Of a DNA stretch of 64,000 nt, positions 26,696 to 36,437 are shown piece by piece. This DNA is from Chitinophagaceae bacterium (GTDB lineage: Bacteria > Bacteroidota > Bacteroidia > Chitinophagales > UBA10324). The first letter of the stretch is position 1; every line of letters begins with the position of its first letter. Both the position numbers and the translations under genes were made by a program. The stretch spans positions 1 to 64,000 of the forward strand of contig CANIPU010000014.1 of the NCBI GenBank assembly GCA_947469485.1, read 5' to 3'. Below the pieces are notes generated by a model that had not been told where the DNA came from, ran no database searches, and saw only the letters and a program-made list of their open reading frames with translations.

Positions 26696-27640
26696 TTAAA
26701 CCATTAAAAAATAAAAATAGGCCATTGTCAATATCCCCATAAGCATAACAACTTTTACCAAAGTACTTATTCGATTAAAATCCTTTTGCGTATCAGCTCG
26801 ATATAGCAACCACATCATTACAAACAATGGAAATTGAACTGTTTGCATAAGATATATAACAGTTACATAGTCACCAACTTTCAGTGGTGTGGCCTGCACT
26901 AAACAAACTAAAGAAAGAACTATGATACCAAGCATATATACAATACTTTTTGTTTTTGGAATCCCAAAAACAATTGGCAAAGTTTTGCAGCCATACTTTG
27001 AATCCCCTTCAATATCCTCCATGTCTTTTACAATTTCACGAATAAGAGAAACAAGGAATGCAAAAATGAAATAATAAAATGCCCGAAGAAAAATTGAATA
27101 TGCAGCAAGAAAGTCAAGATTACCAATGGGATGAAAAAGAGGTTGTTCAAATAAAACAACAATGAGAATAACCATTCCTGTAAGTAATGAAACAATTAAA
27201 TTACCAATCAATGGCTGTTTTTTATATCCAGTAGAATACAACCACAATAAAGCTGCAACTAATGGATTTATCATTAAGAGCTTCATATTTTCCACCCTCC
27301 ATGAAAGATAAATTCCAATCGCTATCGCAATAAAATTAAAGATCTGATGAATTAAAATGGCAGGTCTTCTATTAAAAGATTTTCCGATAAAAAGTTTTCG
27401 TGGCTTATTAATCGAATCAATCTTAACATCAAAATAATCATTGATTATATATCCTGCAGCTGCTAATAATACAGTTGAAAAAACTAAAAGAAAAAAATCA
27501 ATATCATTAAGTGCAGATTTAAGCTCCACACTTTTCAAAATTGGTGTAATAATGAGATAATGAAAAAATGATTGCGTAAGTACAATAAAAAATATATTAG
27601 GATACCGGATTAATCGGAGAAATGTGTAAATGCTTTTCAT
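26696..27640 (-). CDS. UbiA-family prenyltransferase
   Basis: The frame extends to a TTG at 27679, inside a hairpin, but the ATG at 27640 gives a natural start (MKSIYTFLRLIRYPN) and 314 residues. UbiA enzymes join an isoprenoid diphosphate to an aromatic or glycerol-phosphate acceptor within the membrane. The first Asp-rich motif is N67-D68-YFD71-VKID75, and the second is the DMEDIEGDSKYG segment near 200. About eight or nine hydrophobic helices are visible. The acceptor is unknown: menaquinone (MenA-like) and geranylgeranylglyceryl-phosphate-type activities are both possible. maf follows after 3 bases. Confidence 0.85.
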   Translation of the reverse strand: MKSIYTFLRLIRYPNIFFIVLTQSFFHYLIITPILKSVELKSALNDIDFFLLVFSTVLLAAAGYIINDYFDVKIDSINKPRKLFIGKSFNRRPAILIHQIFNFIAIAIGIYLSWRVENMKLLMINPLVAALLWLYSTGYKKQPLIGNLIVSLLTGMVILIVVLFEQPLFHPIGNLDFLAAYSIFLRAFYYFIFAFLVSLIREIVKDMEDIEGDSKYGCKTLPIVFGIPKTKSIVYMLGIIVLSLVCLVQATPLKVGDYVTVIYLMQTVQFPLFVMMWLLYRADTQKDFNRISTLVKVVMLMGILTMAYFYFLMV

Positions 27641-27660
27641 ATATCGCGGCAAAATAAAGA

Positions 27661-27685
27661 GGTCAGTTGCATAATACAACTGACC
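27661..27685 (-). terminator. Hairpin between the TonB-like gene and ubiA
   Basis: A perfect 9-bp stem (GGTCAGTTG / CAACTGACC) has a 7-base loop, 37 bases past the TonB-like stop. The following sequence on the minus strand is only moderately T-rich (CTCTTTATTTT), so termination may be partial. Confidence 0.5.
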
Positions 27686-27721
27686 GGTTCATTTCTTATA
27701 ATTCGAATAGACTACTTGAAT

Positions 27722-28567
27722 CTATTCTTTCACAAATTTCACTGGTAATCGAAAGAGAACGCTAACAGGATTACCATTGTTTTTGCCTGCCTTCCATTTT
27801 GGCATTTCTTCAAAAATTGAAAGATTTAATTCTGCAATTCCATACTTTACCCCATCACTTATAATTTTAATATTTCTTACATTTCCGTCCTTACCAATTA
27901 CAAATTCATAAATAACTTTCCCGTCGAAACCATTTTCCCTCCACAAATTATTTGTTCTAATCTTTTTTGAAATCAGTTTGTTTAAAGCTTGCATACCTCC
28001 TGGAAACTCAGGCATCTCAGGAACCCATGATAAAAGAGTATCATTATTCTCTCCACCTGAATTTCCAAAGCCTCCTGTAACTGGACCTTTTCCGCCACCA
28101 ATAGGTTTCTTATCTCCAACTGAATCATTTCCCTTTCCTGAACCAAAAGTTAAGGAGGAAGAATCATTTATAACATCATTTATTATTGAGTCTTTAGAAA
28201 TTGCAACATGCCCATTTGTTTTTTGAGTTTGTTTTTGCTCATACACCTCTTTTTTCAATTCAGGAAGGAGAAACTCTTTAGGTTGAGTCGGAGCGACTGT
28301 AAAAACATCATCAATTATTATTTTCTCCGAACTTCTAAAAATTGCATACGAAAGAAAAAATGTAACAATGAAACTTACGCTTACTAAAAATGCGATGGAT
28401 AAATTGTGCTGATAATTTACACGAAGATTAAAGGCCCCATAGTCTTTATTTCTATCTTGGAAAACTGCTTCATTCCAATCATTAGACAGAATACCTGGTT
28501 GAAATAAGCTAAAATCAGATTCAACATTTAAACCTTTCAGAATTTTATTTATGGTTTGCTTTTTCAT
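27722..28567 (-). CDS. TonB family energy-transducer-like protein
   Basis: The 281-residue protein has a cytoplasmic N-terminus with the DRNKDYGAF motif, typical of Bacteroidota TonB proteins. One membrane helix follows (about 56-78), then a periplasmic linker rich in Gly, Lys and Thr. The C-terminal TonB domain is at about 190-281 (PEMPEFPGGMQALNKLISKKI, GKVIYEFVIGKDGNV, PKWKAGKNNGNPVSVLFRLPV). TonB carries energy from ExbBD to outer-membrane receptors. The linker is Gly-rich rather than Pro-rich, so it may be a divergent member. It is not adjacent to exbBD, unlike the TonB at 36438. Confidence 0.85.
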   Translation of the reverse strand: MKKQTINKILKGLNVESDFSLFQPGILSNDWNEAVFQDRNKDYGAFNLRVNYQHNLSIAFLVSVSFIVTFFLSYAIFRSSEKIIIDDVFTVAPTQPKEFLLPELKKEVYEQKQTQKTNGHVAISKDSIINDVINDSSSLTFGSGKGNDSVGDKKPIGGGKGPVTGGFGNSGGENNDTLLSWVPEMPEFPGGMQALNKLISKKIRTNNLWRENGFDGKVIYEFVIGKDGNVRNIKIISDGVKYGIAELNLSIFEEMPKWKAGKNNGNPVSVLFRLPVKFVKE

Positions 28568-28655
28568 AATTGAAGAATTTTATAATTATGAAACGCAAAT
28601 AGTCAGTTTTCCATAAGTCAGAAAACTAAACTGACAATTAAATTACAATTGACTA

Positions 28656-29345
28656 TTAAAAAATATGTAATGCTACTAAAAAGAAAAACATTATTAAAAA
28701 AACTGCTGGTGCAATTGGATTACGCAATTTTGCTTTTGCATTATAGAAATATAATAACATTAAAAACGCAAACAAAAACCATGCAGCATAATTCTGTAAT
28801 GGAACAGGATTGTATTTTGATAGAGGATCTTTTTTTGTGAGCCAATACCACATTTCATTTTTCTTTGCAATTGGTTCTAAAACAATATCATACAAAACCA
28901 ACATAAAGGCTCCTAATAAAGATTTCTGAACCTTGGTGTATGTTAGATTTTTTAATAATAATCCAACGCAATAAATTAATATTAGCCAATTAACGCCTAT
29001 AAGTAATGGAGTATTCCAAACCTTTGGTTGCAACGCTGCTCCATAAACGAAAGGTCCAAATGGATATCCTCCATAAAAAACATTATTAACATTATAAACA
29101 GTGTTAACACCAATTGCTTGAATTAAAAATCCAGAACAAAATGTAAAAAAAATAAAAAGAAGCGCATTTATATTCCAATGCAATTGATAATAGAGAAGAA
29201 ATACTAAACATAAAACTAAATCTACAGCAATATATGGGAAATAGAAATCCATAGCAGCTTCAGATTTTAACCCCCATATTGAAATAATATGAACAACTGA
29301 TAATATGATAACACTATTAAATAATTTATTTTTTGCTTTCTCCAT
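28656..29345 (-). CDS. CruF-like carotenoid biosynthesis membrane protein
   Basis: The 229-residue protein has about seven hydrophobic helices. It carries the carotenoid-hydratase-type (CruF/DUF422) motifs NVFYGGYPFGPFVYG, PLLIGVNWLILIY and LYDIVLEPIA, with acidic DIVLEP residues in the membrane region. CruF proteins hydrate the 1',2' double bond of gamma-carotene/lycopene-type ends. Other DUF422 proteins are less clear, so the reaction here is inferred. No other carotenoid gene lies next to it. It ends in a strongly hydrophobic tail (FLIMFFFLVALHIF). Confidence 0.8.
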   Translation of the reverse strand: MEKAKNKLFNSVIILSVVHIISIWGLKSEAAMDFYFPYIAVDLVLCLVFLLYYQLHWNINALLFIFFTFCSGFLIQAIGVNTVYNVNNVFYGGYPFGPFVYGAALQPKVWNTPLLIGVNWLILIYCVGLLLKNLTYTKVQKSLLGAFMLVLYDIVLEPIAKKNEMWYWLTKKDPLSKYNPVPLQNYAAWFLFAFLMLLYFYNAKAKLRNPIAPAVFLIMFFFLVALHIF

Positions 29346-29472
29346 TCAATTAAAAACAATTAGGTAATAAAATAACAGTGCCAATGTATATAAACATCGT
29401 GAATTGAAATAGATGAAATTATTATTTTTAACTAATTATTGAACCATTTCAAGTTGCAATTAGCTTCGTCCA

Positions 29473-31071
29473 ATGAAAAAAACAATCCTGTTAATCACTT
29501 TCATGCTTTTTTCAATACATGGGGTTTCACAATCCACAATTGATTCATTACCCTTTTCAATTAGCATTGAAGAAATAGACAGTAGCATAGCTGATCTTCC
29601 GGGAATTCACTCGTTCGCATATGCAAAATCCGGAAGCAGATGGTTGATTGTAACAGGTAGAATTGAAGGCCTTCATGGATTCAGCACTAATAATTCTTTC
29701 GAATCTGTTTATGCCAACAGCAATTTATTAGTTATTGATACTTCAAACTGGCAGTTATATACATTCCCAGTTGATTCTCTTGACTCAATTTACCATTCTA
29801 TTCTTCGTTCAACAAATACTCAATTTTACCAGGACGGAAACAATCTTTTTATTTTAGGAGGATATACCTGGGAAGCGAGTGTGGGATTTTATACCTCTCC
29901 ATATATAATCTCGATTGATGTTGACGAAATGATTGACGCGGTTATAAATCATACGACAAACTCAGCAATTCAGCACATCAGAAGCTCCAACGACACCATT
30001 GCAGCTGTTACAGGTGGTAAATTAATGAAACTTGGAAATGATTATTATCTTGTAATGGGAAACCGTTTTGATGGTTTTTATAATCAGCAATTTGTGATTT
30101 ACACACAGTATTACACTGAAGCTATAAGAAAGTTTAATATAATTGATAATGGCACAACGGTTTCAATTTCAAATTTTACCTCTATTACTGATACAAACAA
30201 TTTTCACAGAAGGGATTTAAATGTTGAATATTATAAAGATACAAACGGTCAAACCGGAATTGCAGCCTTCGGCGGTGTATTCAGAAAAAATCAAGACTGG
30301 CCTTTTTTGAACCCAATTTATTTTGATGGAGCAAACTATTCTATTGATACTTTTAATCAAAAGATGAGTCAATATACATGTCCGGTTGTTTCACTTTTTG
30401 ACAGTACTGAGAAAGAAATGTACCAGATATTTTTTGGTGGAATTAGCCTATATAATTATTTAGATAGTTCTGGCATACAAATTCAGGATTCATTGGTTCC
30501 GTTTATTAATGACATAACAGTTCAAATAAAAAAACAAGATGGTTCATCTTTCGAATCAATTCTTGATTTGAAAATGCCCGAGCTCTTGGGTAGTAATATG
30601 GTTTTTATTCCTTCAGAGCGAGGTGCACAATTTGATCATGGTATTTATAATTCAAGAAAAGATTCAGGTAGAACTATGATTGGATATTTATATGGTGGAA
30701 TAAAAGCAACTCTTCCAAATACAGGATTAAGTTCTGCAAATAATAAAATATATCGCTTATATCTTGAAACCTACTACCCTGTAGATACGACCTCTGATAC
30801 TACAGGAGTTTTCGGCTATTTGACTGAAAACAATTTTTCAATTTTCCCTAATCCGGTTAATGATTTTCTAAATTTTTCAGGTTTGCAAAAAAATCACAAT
30901 TACGATATTGAAATTACTGATGTTTTCGGTAGAAGTATTTTAACTAAGTCAAACTTTCAAGCTACTTCATTATCTGCAAGTATTGGCATTAGTCAATTGT
31001 ATTCCGGATTTTACTTTATTAAAATAAAATCAGAAAATGATTCAATTGTTTTAAAATTTATAAAAAAATAA
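29473..31071 (+). CDS. T9SS-exported protein with type A sorting domain
   Basis: The 532-residue protein has a signal peptide (MKKTILLITFMLFSIHGVSQ) and ends in a T9SS type A sorting domain (FSIFPNPVNDFLNF, DVFGRSILTKSNF, LYSGFYFIKIKSENDSIVLKF; about 455-532). Sorting domains direct export through the type IX machinery and attachment to the cell surface. The middle (about 40-440) is beta-rich with repeated Gly-Gly turns (FILGGYTWEA, IAAFGGVF, FFGGISLY), compatible with a Kelch-like propeller. I do not name a function. A TAGCTTCG at 29461, like a variant -7 box, lies 4 bases before the ATG. Confidence 0.85.
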   Translation: MKKTILLITFMLFSIHGVSQSTIDSLPFSISIEEIDSSIADLPGIHSFAYAKSGSRWLIVTGRIEGLHGFSTNNSFESVYANSNLLVIDTSNWQLYTFPVDSLDSIYHSILRSTNTQFYQDGNNLFILGGYTWEASVGFYTSPYIISIDVDEMIDAVINHTTNSAIQHIRSSNDTIAAVTGGKLMKLGNDYYLVMGNRFDGFYNQQFVIYTQYYTEAIRKFNIIDNGTTVSISNFTSITDTNNFHRRDLNVEYYKDTNGQTGIAAFGGVFRKNQDWPFLNPIYFDGANYSIDTFNQKMSQYTCPVVSLFDSTEKEMYQIFFGGISLYNYLDSSGIQIQDSLVPFINDITVQIKKQDGSSFESILDLKMPELLGSNMVFIPSERGAQFDHGIYNSRKDSGRTMIGYLYGGIKATLPNTGLSSANNKIYRLYLETYYPVDTTSDTTGVFGYLTENNFSIFPNPVNDFLNFSGLQKNHNYDIEITDVFGRSILTKSNFQATSLSASIGISQLYSGFYFIKIKSENDSIVLKFIKK

Positions 31072-31141
31072 TTTTCTTGAAAGACAATAACCGAAATAAA
31101 TTTCAGTTAAGATCAATTGAATATATTTATTCCCGAATTTG

Positions 31142-32782
31142 ATGACTCGATTCACTTCGATTTTTATTCTTGTATTATTTGTTTTTACAGCTTGTAATCC
31201 ATCAAAGCCTAAAGAGGTAGATGTAATTAAAAATCCAACACTCCTTCGCAAAGCGATTACAAATAACATTAAAGAAAGAGTAATGTACTTTCAAAATTCA
31301 ACTGACAACTTTGAAGATTTAATTGATAAAGATGCCTTACTGTTGTTTTATAAAAGCAATTCTTTTAATTCCGTTTGGTGTGATAGTAGTGATTGGCTTT
31401 CAATAACTGATTCTCTTTTAGCCTTACTAGTTACTGCTCCTGATAATGGAATTGACACACAATTTATTCACCTTAATAAAATCACATCCCTTATTAATAA
31501 AACTAAAACTGACACAATTTCTTCAAAAGATGCAGCTTTATACGCCCGCATAGATATTTTATTGACTGATGCATACTTCAGTTATGCTAATCGCATTTGT
31601 TTCTCGCAATTATCTCCAGATAGTATTCGAATTCGAAATCAAAAAACATTTTCAGATTCCATACTTTTAAAAATGCTTTCAACAGGCCTTAAAACAAAAA
31701 ACCTTTTTCAACCAATTTCTCAATTTGAACCAACCCACCAACAATATTTAAACATTAAAGTCGCGCTTAAAAATTACCGAATGGATTTTTTAAATGTTCA
31801 TTTTACAAATGTTCAGGATTCATTTGGTTTTTCGTCTGAATTTAAAAAATTATTAAAGATCAGATTACTTGAAAGTTGTGATTTTGACAGTTCCTTAAAA
31901 AAATCAGATTCCTTAAAGCTTGCGTTAGCGATAAAATCTTTCCAGAAAAAACATGGTTTATTTCCTGATGGTGTTCCCGGAAAAAGAACTTTAAAAGAAA
32001 TGAATGTTTCTCCGGAAGAAAGAATTAAACAAATTAACCATACACTTGATCAATGGAGGGCAGAACTAGACACTTTTCCAAACAGATATATTTATGTTAA
32101 CCTTCCTTCTTTCTCTCTGGAGTACTGGGTAAACGATACACTTAGATTGGAATCAAAAATTATTTGCGGATCACCAAATCACAATTCACCAGTTTTAAAC
32201 AGCAAGATAAATTACTTGGTTTTATATCCATATTGGACTGTTCCTTTCAGTATTGCTACAAAAGAAATCTTACCCCATTTAAAAAACGACACCTCTTACT
32301 TGAGAAAACAAAACATGGAAGTTTTAAATTCTTCCAGACAAGTAATTGATGCAAAAAAAATTAACTGGAAAAAATATTCTAAAACATATTTCCCTTTTAT
32401 TTTAAGGCAGCGTGAGGGTTTAGATAATTCTTTAGGTGTAGTGAAGTTTATTTTTCCAAGCAAGTACGGAATTTATCTTCATGAAACCAATACACGAAAT
32501 ATGTTTAAAAAAGATTACCGTGCTTTATCTCATGGGTGTATAAGAGTTGAACAGGCTGTAAATCTTGCTTTTCAATTATCTATTCCAGATTCGACAAAAT
32601 ACCCAGTCGATAGCATACAATATTGGCTTGACTCTAAAACAAAAAAGCAACTTAATTTAAGTGAAAAAATCCCTGTCTATATAAGATACAATCTTTGCGA
32701 GGTAAAGGAAGGAAAATTATATTTCTTTGAAGATATTTATAATTATTTTGACAGAAACATGAATGTAAATACCCCCTTATAA
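31142..32782 (+). CDS. L,D-transpeptidase (YcbB/LdtD-like lipoprotein)
   Basis: The ATG at 31142 is preferred to the TTG just before it. It gives 546 residues with a lipoprotein signal peptide (lipobox FVFTAC, Cys at about 18). L,D-transpeptidases form 3-3 cross-links in peptidoglycan or attach proteins to it. After a long N-terminal scaffold domain comes a peptidoglycan-binding-like motif (FQKKHGLFPDGVPGKRTLKEMN, about 278-300). The YkuD catalytic domain then carries the active-site C466 in SHGCIRV, with its His partner upstream in YLHETN. The size and layout match YcbB-type enzymes. It is convergent with the universal stress protein gene. Confidence 0.92.
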   Translation: MTRFTSIFILVLFVFTACNPSKPKEVDVIKNPTLLRKAITNNIKERVMYFQNSTDNFEDLIDKDALLLFYKSNSFNSVWCDSSDWLSITDSLLALLVTAPDNGIDTQFIHLNKITSLINKTKTDTISSKDAALYARIDILLTDAYFSYANRICFSQLSPDSIRIRNQKTFSDSILLKMLSTGLKTKNLFQPISQFEPTHQQYLNIKVALKNYRMDFLNVHFTNVQDSFGFSSEFKKLLKIRLLESCDFDSSLKKSDSLKLALAIKSFQKKHGLFPDGVPGKRTLKEMNVSPEERIKQINHTLDQWRAELDTFPNRYIYVNLPSFSLEYWVNDTLRLESKIICGSPNHNSPVLNSKINYLVLYPYWTVPFSIATKEILPHLKNDTSYLRKQNMEVLNSSRQVIDAKKINWKKYSKTYFPFILRQREGLDNSLGVVKFIFPSKYGIYLHETNTRNMFKKDYRALSHGCIRVEQAVNLAFQLSIPDSTKYPVDSIQYWLDSKTKKQLNLSEKIPVYIRYNLCEVKEGKLYFFEDIYNYFDRNMNVNTPL

Positions 32783-32806
32783 TAGTTAAAATTACACCTG
32801 TAAATT

Positions 32807-33619
32807 TTAAGCGTGAAAGGCTATAAGCGGCACATCAGTATGATAAATCATTTCCTTAGTTATACTACGATCAAATAGCTTTTTAAAAAATCCGCGATGG
32901 TGTGTAACCATAACCAATGCATCAGTTTTTTGCAATCGAATTGCCTGATCAATTCCTTCAACTATACTTCCGCTAAACTGCCGGTAAAAGGTTTTTACAT
33001 TATACAATTTTGCATCAGCTAAATCCTGAAACTGATTAAGCTCCATTCTGTATTTATCATCAGGATTAAAAGTGTGCACAATATGTACTTCAGCACCAAA
33101 ATGCTTTAAGAGTTCATTTAGTTTTTCGAGGGCTGGCAATTCTTCCTGATGTAAAGCAGAGGCGAAAATAATTTTATCAAACCCTCTGAATTGCGCATTA
33201 ATTGGAATAGCAATAACCGGTTTCTTTATTTTATCTATACATGCAGCAGTATTACTTCCCATTATGGACCTGGCTATACCAGCAGAACCTGTTGTTCCCA
33301 TAACCACATATTCTATGTCAAAATCTTCAGCCGCCTGATTAATTGCATCTACAGTAAACCCAAAAGACGCGGCAGTTTCTATATGTAGGTTTTCTTTTTG
33401 CAGCAATTCGTTTTTTAAATTATCCAACTTCTTCATTACACTTTCATGTAATGCATCAACAGTAATTTCAGGCATAGGCATGTTCGGGTCCATTACATGA
33501 ACCTGATATGCATGAAATAGTACAATTCGAATGTTATTTCTTTTTGCAATCTGTATTGCAAATTCAAGTGCATTTAGAGAAGCAGTAGAAAAATCTGTAG
33601 GAAACAATAAGCCAGACAT
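32807..33619 (-). CDS. Universal stress protein with two UspA domains
   Basis: The 270-residue cytoplasmic protein consists of two tandem UspA folds (about 1-140 and 145-270). The first starts GLLFPTDFSTASLNALEFAI and has the nucleotide-binding-type motif MGTTGSAGIARSIMGSNT. The second ends VMVTHHRGFFKKLFDRSIT. Tandem Usp proteins are common in Bacteroidota and are linked to starvation and redox stress; a precise partner is unknown. The start ATG at 33619 follows a T-rich leader. It lies apart from the TPR gene upstream (86-base gap). Confidence 0.9.
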   Translation of the reverse strand: MSGLLFPTDFSTASLNALEFAIQIAKRNNIRIVLFHAYQVHVMDPNMPMPEITVDALHESVMKKLDNLKNELLQKENLHIETAASFGFTVDAINQAAEDFDIEYVVMGTTGSAGIARSIMGSNTAACIDKIKKPVIAIPINAQFRGFDKIIFASALHQEELPALEKLNELLKHFGAEVHIVHTFNPDDKYRMELNQFQDLADAKLYNVKTFYRQFSGSIVEGIDQAIRLQKTDALVMVTHHRGFFKKLFDRSITKEMIYHTDVPLIAFHA

Positions 33620-33705
33620 AAAATTTTATTTCAATAAAGGTAAAATTGAAACCTCATACCTCAATGACAAAAGTCATTTAGTTTAAATTGCGCAAACAAA
33701 AAGTC

Positions 33706-35334
33706 TCATTTTGTTTTCAAGCTTTTTTGTGAAGCTTTAATAGCTTCAATGGTTTTCTTCACATCCGGATTTTCAGGATCAAGTAGCAAGTACTTTTCAT
33801 AAAAACCAAGTGACTCATTATAATTTTCCTTAAGTGTATTATAGTCTCCTAAATACCGATAGGCTTCCTTTAATTCCTTAGGATATTTTGCAGCAGTTAC
33901 TGAGTCTGTTGTTGCCTTTTCAATTAATAATAAATAATACGGAACTGCAAATCCCTGAGCAGATGAATCCATTTTATCCAGGTTTAAGTTACTTCTTGCT
34001 CTCCACTGATAGCCAATAGGCCACGCGGGACTAAGCTGTGTTATTCTCTTAAAAGAAGAATCAGCCATTACATAAGATGAATCAAAATAATATGAACGAC
34101 CTAAAGAAAACCAATCCTGAATAATTGGCTTAACTGATTTTTTAATTTTTAAATCATAATAATAGGCAGCAGTACCATAAGCCTTTTTATCATAATATAA
34201 TTTTGCTAAATCCCCAAGCATTTCTGCTTTTGAACTATCCATACCAACTGATTTTACTATGTTTAATGCACCAAGTGAATCATTACCAGACTTCAATAAT
34301 AGTTTTCCATAATATTCATAATCCGATGCAAGTATTTTTTTACTTCCGGCATTGCTGAAGAAATATTCTATAGCAATTAAGCCATTTGTATAATCGCCGG
34401 TTTCAAAAGAACAATAACCTGCAAGACGAAATAAATTTAGATTTTTCGGATTGCGTGATTTTAAATCATTTACAATTTGCAAACACTTAGAATAATCTTT
34501 TGTAAAAAATAAAAACTGTGCATACCTATATTGAGTTTCATCATTTTTATCAGCCAGTTCTAAATATTTTGTAAATGTTTCTTTGGCTTTATCATACTGA
34601 GCTGTATTAAAATACAATTCCGCCAAATCTCTATAAGCTGGTGCAAAATTCGGGTCAATACTTAAAGCTTGGTCAAATGCCGTTTTTGACTGTGAATAAT
34701 TTCTAGCCAGATTCCAAATAAATCCGATTCTAGAATAAGATCGGGCATTGGTTTTATTTAATGTTGCACTTCTTTCATAAGATGTAACAGCCTCCCCTCC
34801 TTTGTTAAGTATTTTATAACCATCTCCCATTAACATATATAATCTCGAATCATTTATAGAAATGTTTTCAGCTTGTTTTAACAATCGTATAGCTTCTTCA
34901 GCATTTGGGTTTTCGTTATATATGTATGCATCAGCAAGATATATTGCTATGTTAATGTCTTTGTTAGCATTAACTAAACTCTTTGCTTCATCAAAATATT
35001 TCAATGCATCTGCTGTTTTGTTTTCGCTTAAATAAGTTTTTCCAATGCCAACAAAACAGGCCGTTCCCTTGGGATTTACTTTTGTTCCTTGGATATATGC
35101 AATTCTTGCAGAATCATTTTTTTCTAAAAAGCAATAATTATTACCAAGATAATACCACCCTAATGCGTCGGCTGGATTTGACTTTGTATAGTTAAGAAAT
35201 ATTCTTCTCGCACTTTCGTAATTTTCATTGTCAATTGCTCTCAATCCATCATCAATAGATTGGGCATTTACTTGATTAGTAAAGGAAATCAACAATGTAA
35301 TTGCAACAATTATTATTTTACTATTCCTGTTCAT
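33706..35334 (-). CDS. Tetratricopeptide-repeat secreted protein
   Basis: The 542-residue protein has a signal peptide (MNRNSKIIIVAITLLISFTNQVNAQ). Roughly a dozen TPR-type helix pairs follow (for example ALGWYYLGNNYCFLEKNDSA, NFAPAYRDLAELYFNTAQYD). TPR arrays bind protein partners, so it is probably a periplasmic scaffold. It is the last gene of the exbB-exbD-exbD-tonB-(61 aa)-PstS-like-TPR set, 9 bases downstream of the PstS-like gene, which suggests a role with TonB or its cargo. The start is an unambiguous ATG. Confidence 0.88.
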   Translation of the reverse strand: MNRNSKIIIVAITLLISFTNQVNAQSIDDGLRAIDNENYESARRIFLNYTKSNPADALGWYYLGNNYCFLEKNDSARIAYIQGTKVNPKGTACFVGIGKTYLSENKTADALKYFDEAKSLVNANKDINIAIYLADAYIYNENPNAEEAIRLLKQAENISINDSRLYMLMGDGYKILNKGGEAVTSYERSATLNKTNARSYSRIGFIWNLARNYSQSKTAFDQALSIDPNFAPAYRDLAELYFNTAQYDKAKETFTKYLELADKNDETQYRYAQFLFFTKDYSKCLQIVNDLKSRNPKNLNLFRLAGYCSFETGDYTNGLIAIEYFFSNAGSKKILASDYEYYGKLLLKSGNDSLGALNIVKSVGMDSSKAEMLGDLAKLYYDKKAYGTAAYYYDLKIKKSVKPIIQDWFSLGRSYYFDSSYVMADSSFKRITQLSPAWPIGYQWRARSNLNLDKMDSSAQGFAVPYYLLLIEKATTDSVTAAKYPKELKEAYRYLGDYNTLKENYNESLGFYEKYLLLDPENPDVKKTIEAIKASQKSLKTK

Positions 35335-35343
35335 ATTTTCTTT

Positions 35344-36243
35344 TTAAAAATCGTTTTTAACTTCTATCATTCTTAAAGGAAGCCTTGCCGGAATCAATCC
35401 GGCCCGCTTAATTATTGTTTGACCTATGTCGGTGGTCATGAATTTTGCAAACCCCGTGCCCAAGCCGGGCCATGATTCACCGCACACAATATATACTTCT
35501 CTTCGAAAAGGATAAAAGCCTGATCGGATATTTGTTTCATCTGGAGAATAATTTTTAAAATCAGTATTTTTTATGGAAACAACTCTTGCTTTTTGTAAAA
35601 TAGAGTCTGAATTATATAACAAACTATTAAAACCAATAACTCCAATTGCTGATTCGTGAGTTGAAATATAATTAGTCAATTCAGAAAGATTATTAGTTGC
35701 AAAAAAATTAGAAGGAAGACTTTTTAGGTTATATAAATTTTTAAAATATTGAATTTCACCTGATCCATTTGAATTAAACACTACTGAATTTTCATTCTTC
35801 GATTCTCCTTGAAATAGTTTTTGAATTCCGGCTTTATTATAAACTGAATCAGGGTTTTTTTTATTAACGATTAAAACTACTGCATCAAACGCTATAAAAA
35901 AGTGCAAGGGGTTTAAATCATTTTTTTTTCCATAACTAATTTCATCATCAGTTAATTTACGAGTTGTAATTACTGCTCTGAAATTCTTATCTAAAAACTC
36001 CTGTATTCCTTTCGCTTCAGGGAGTTTCACTAATTCAATTTTTGAGTTAGGTGTTTCTTTCTCAAAAACCGACACTTCATCATTTAAAAGGGGAAGAAAT
36101 GATTCATCAACTGCAATTGAAATTCTTCCGCTATTTGGTGTATCACCAGAAATTGGTTCCTTATTTCCGGTTTTCTTTCCGTTACAGGAAACAATCAGAA
36201 ATAATAAAAGAATATAAAATATATTAAGCTTCATATTTCTCAA
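35344..36243 (-). CDS. PstS-like phosphate-binding lipoprotein family protein
   Basis: The 299-residue protein has a lipoprotein signal (FLIVSC, Cys at about 20). It has the type II periplasmic-binding fold seen in PstS-like proteins: SISVDESFLPLL-type start, FDAVVLIVNKKNPDS hinge, NSNGSGEIQYFKNLY ligand loop, and an ending with KFMTTDIGQTIIKRAGL. No ABC permease or ATPase lies near. Instead it follows a TonB operon, a recurrent Bacteroidota arrangement whose meaning is not settled. It may bind phosphate or another anion for TonB-linked uptake, or act as a sensor. It overlaps the 61-residue gene by four bases and abuts the TPR gene. Confidence 0.85.
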   Translation of the reverse strand: MRNMKLNIFYILLLFLIVSCNGKKTGNKEPISGDTPNSGRISIAVDESFLPLLNDEVSVFEKETPNSKIELVKLPEAKGIQEFLDKNFRAVITTRKLTDDEISYGKKNDLNPLHFFIAFDAVVLIVNKKNPDSVYNKAGIQKLFQGESKNENSVVFNSNGSGEIQYFKNLYNLKSLPSNFFATNNLSELTNYISTHESAIGVIGFNSLLYNSDSILQKARVVSIKNTDFKNYSPDETNIRSGFYPFRREVYIVCGESWPGLGTGFAKFMTTDIGQTIIKRAGLIPARLPLRMIEVKNDF

Positions 36244-36425
36244 TATTGGCGATAGACCTTATAAGTACGGTAAATTGCATATAACAACAATACAAACCCA
36301 AACAACCTGTATTGTTGTGAAGAAAATTGATCCATATGAACCGGAGGAAAAACTATTAAATAAACAGAAGCCCCGATGAAAATCAAAATCATCAGGGCTT
36401 GAGCCAATATCACAATTTTATTCAA
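36240..36425 (-). CDS. 61-residue membrane protein in the TonB operon
   Basis: This small protein has two membrane segments (about 7-27 and 41-56) separated by a short loop, FPPVHMDQFSSQQYRLFG, and ends in a basic tail (YRTYKVYRQY). It lies between tonB (12-base gap) and the PstS-like gene (4-base overlap), which supports it being real and translated. Function unknown. It could be a small subunit of the Ton complex. Confidence 0.75.
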   Translation of the reverse strand: MNKIVILAQALMILIFIGASVYLIVFPPVHMDQFSSQQYRLFGFVLLLYAIYRTYKVYRQY

Positions 36426-36437
36426 TTTATAAATTTA

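Noticed and set aside
27641-27679. TTG start of the UbiA-family gene
   Set aside because: The TTG lies within a perfect hairpin and the ATG at 27640 gives the usual N-terminus.
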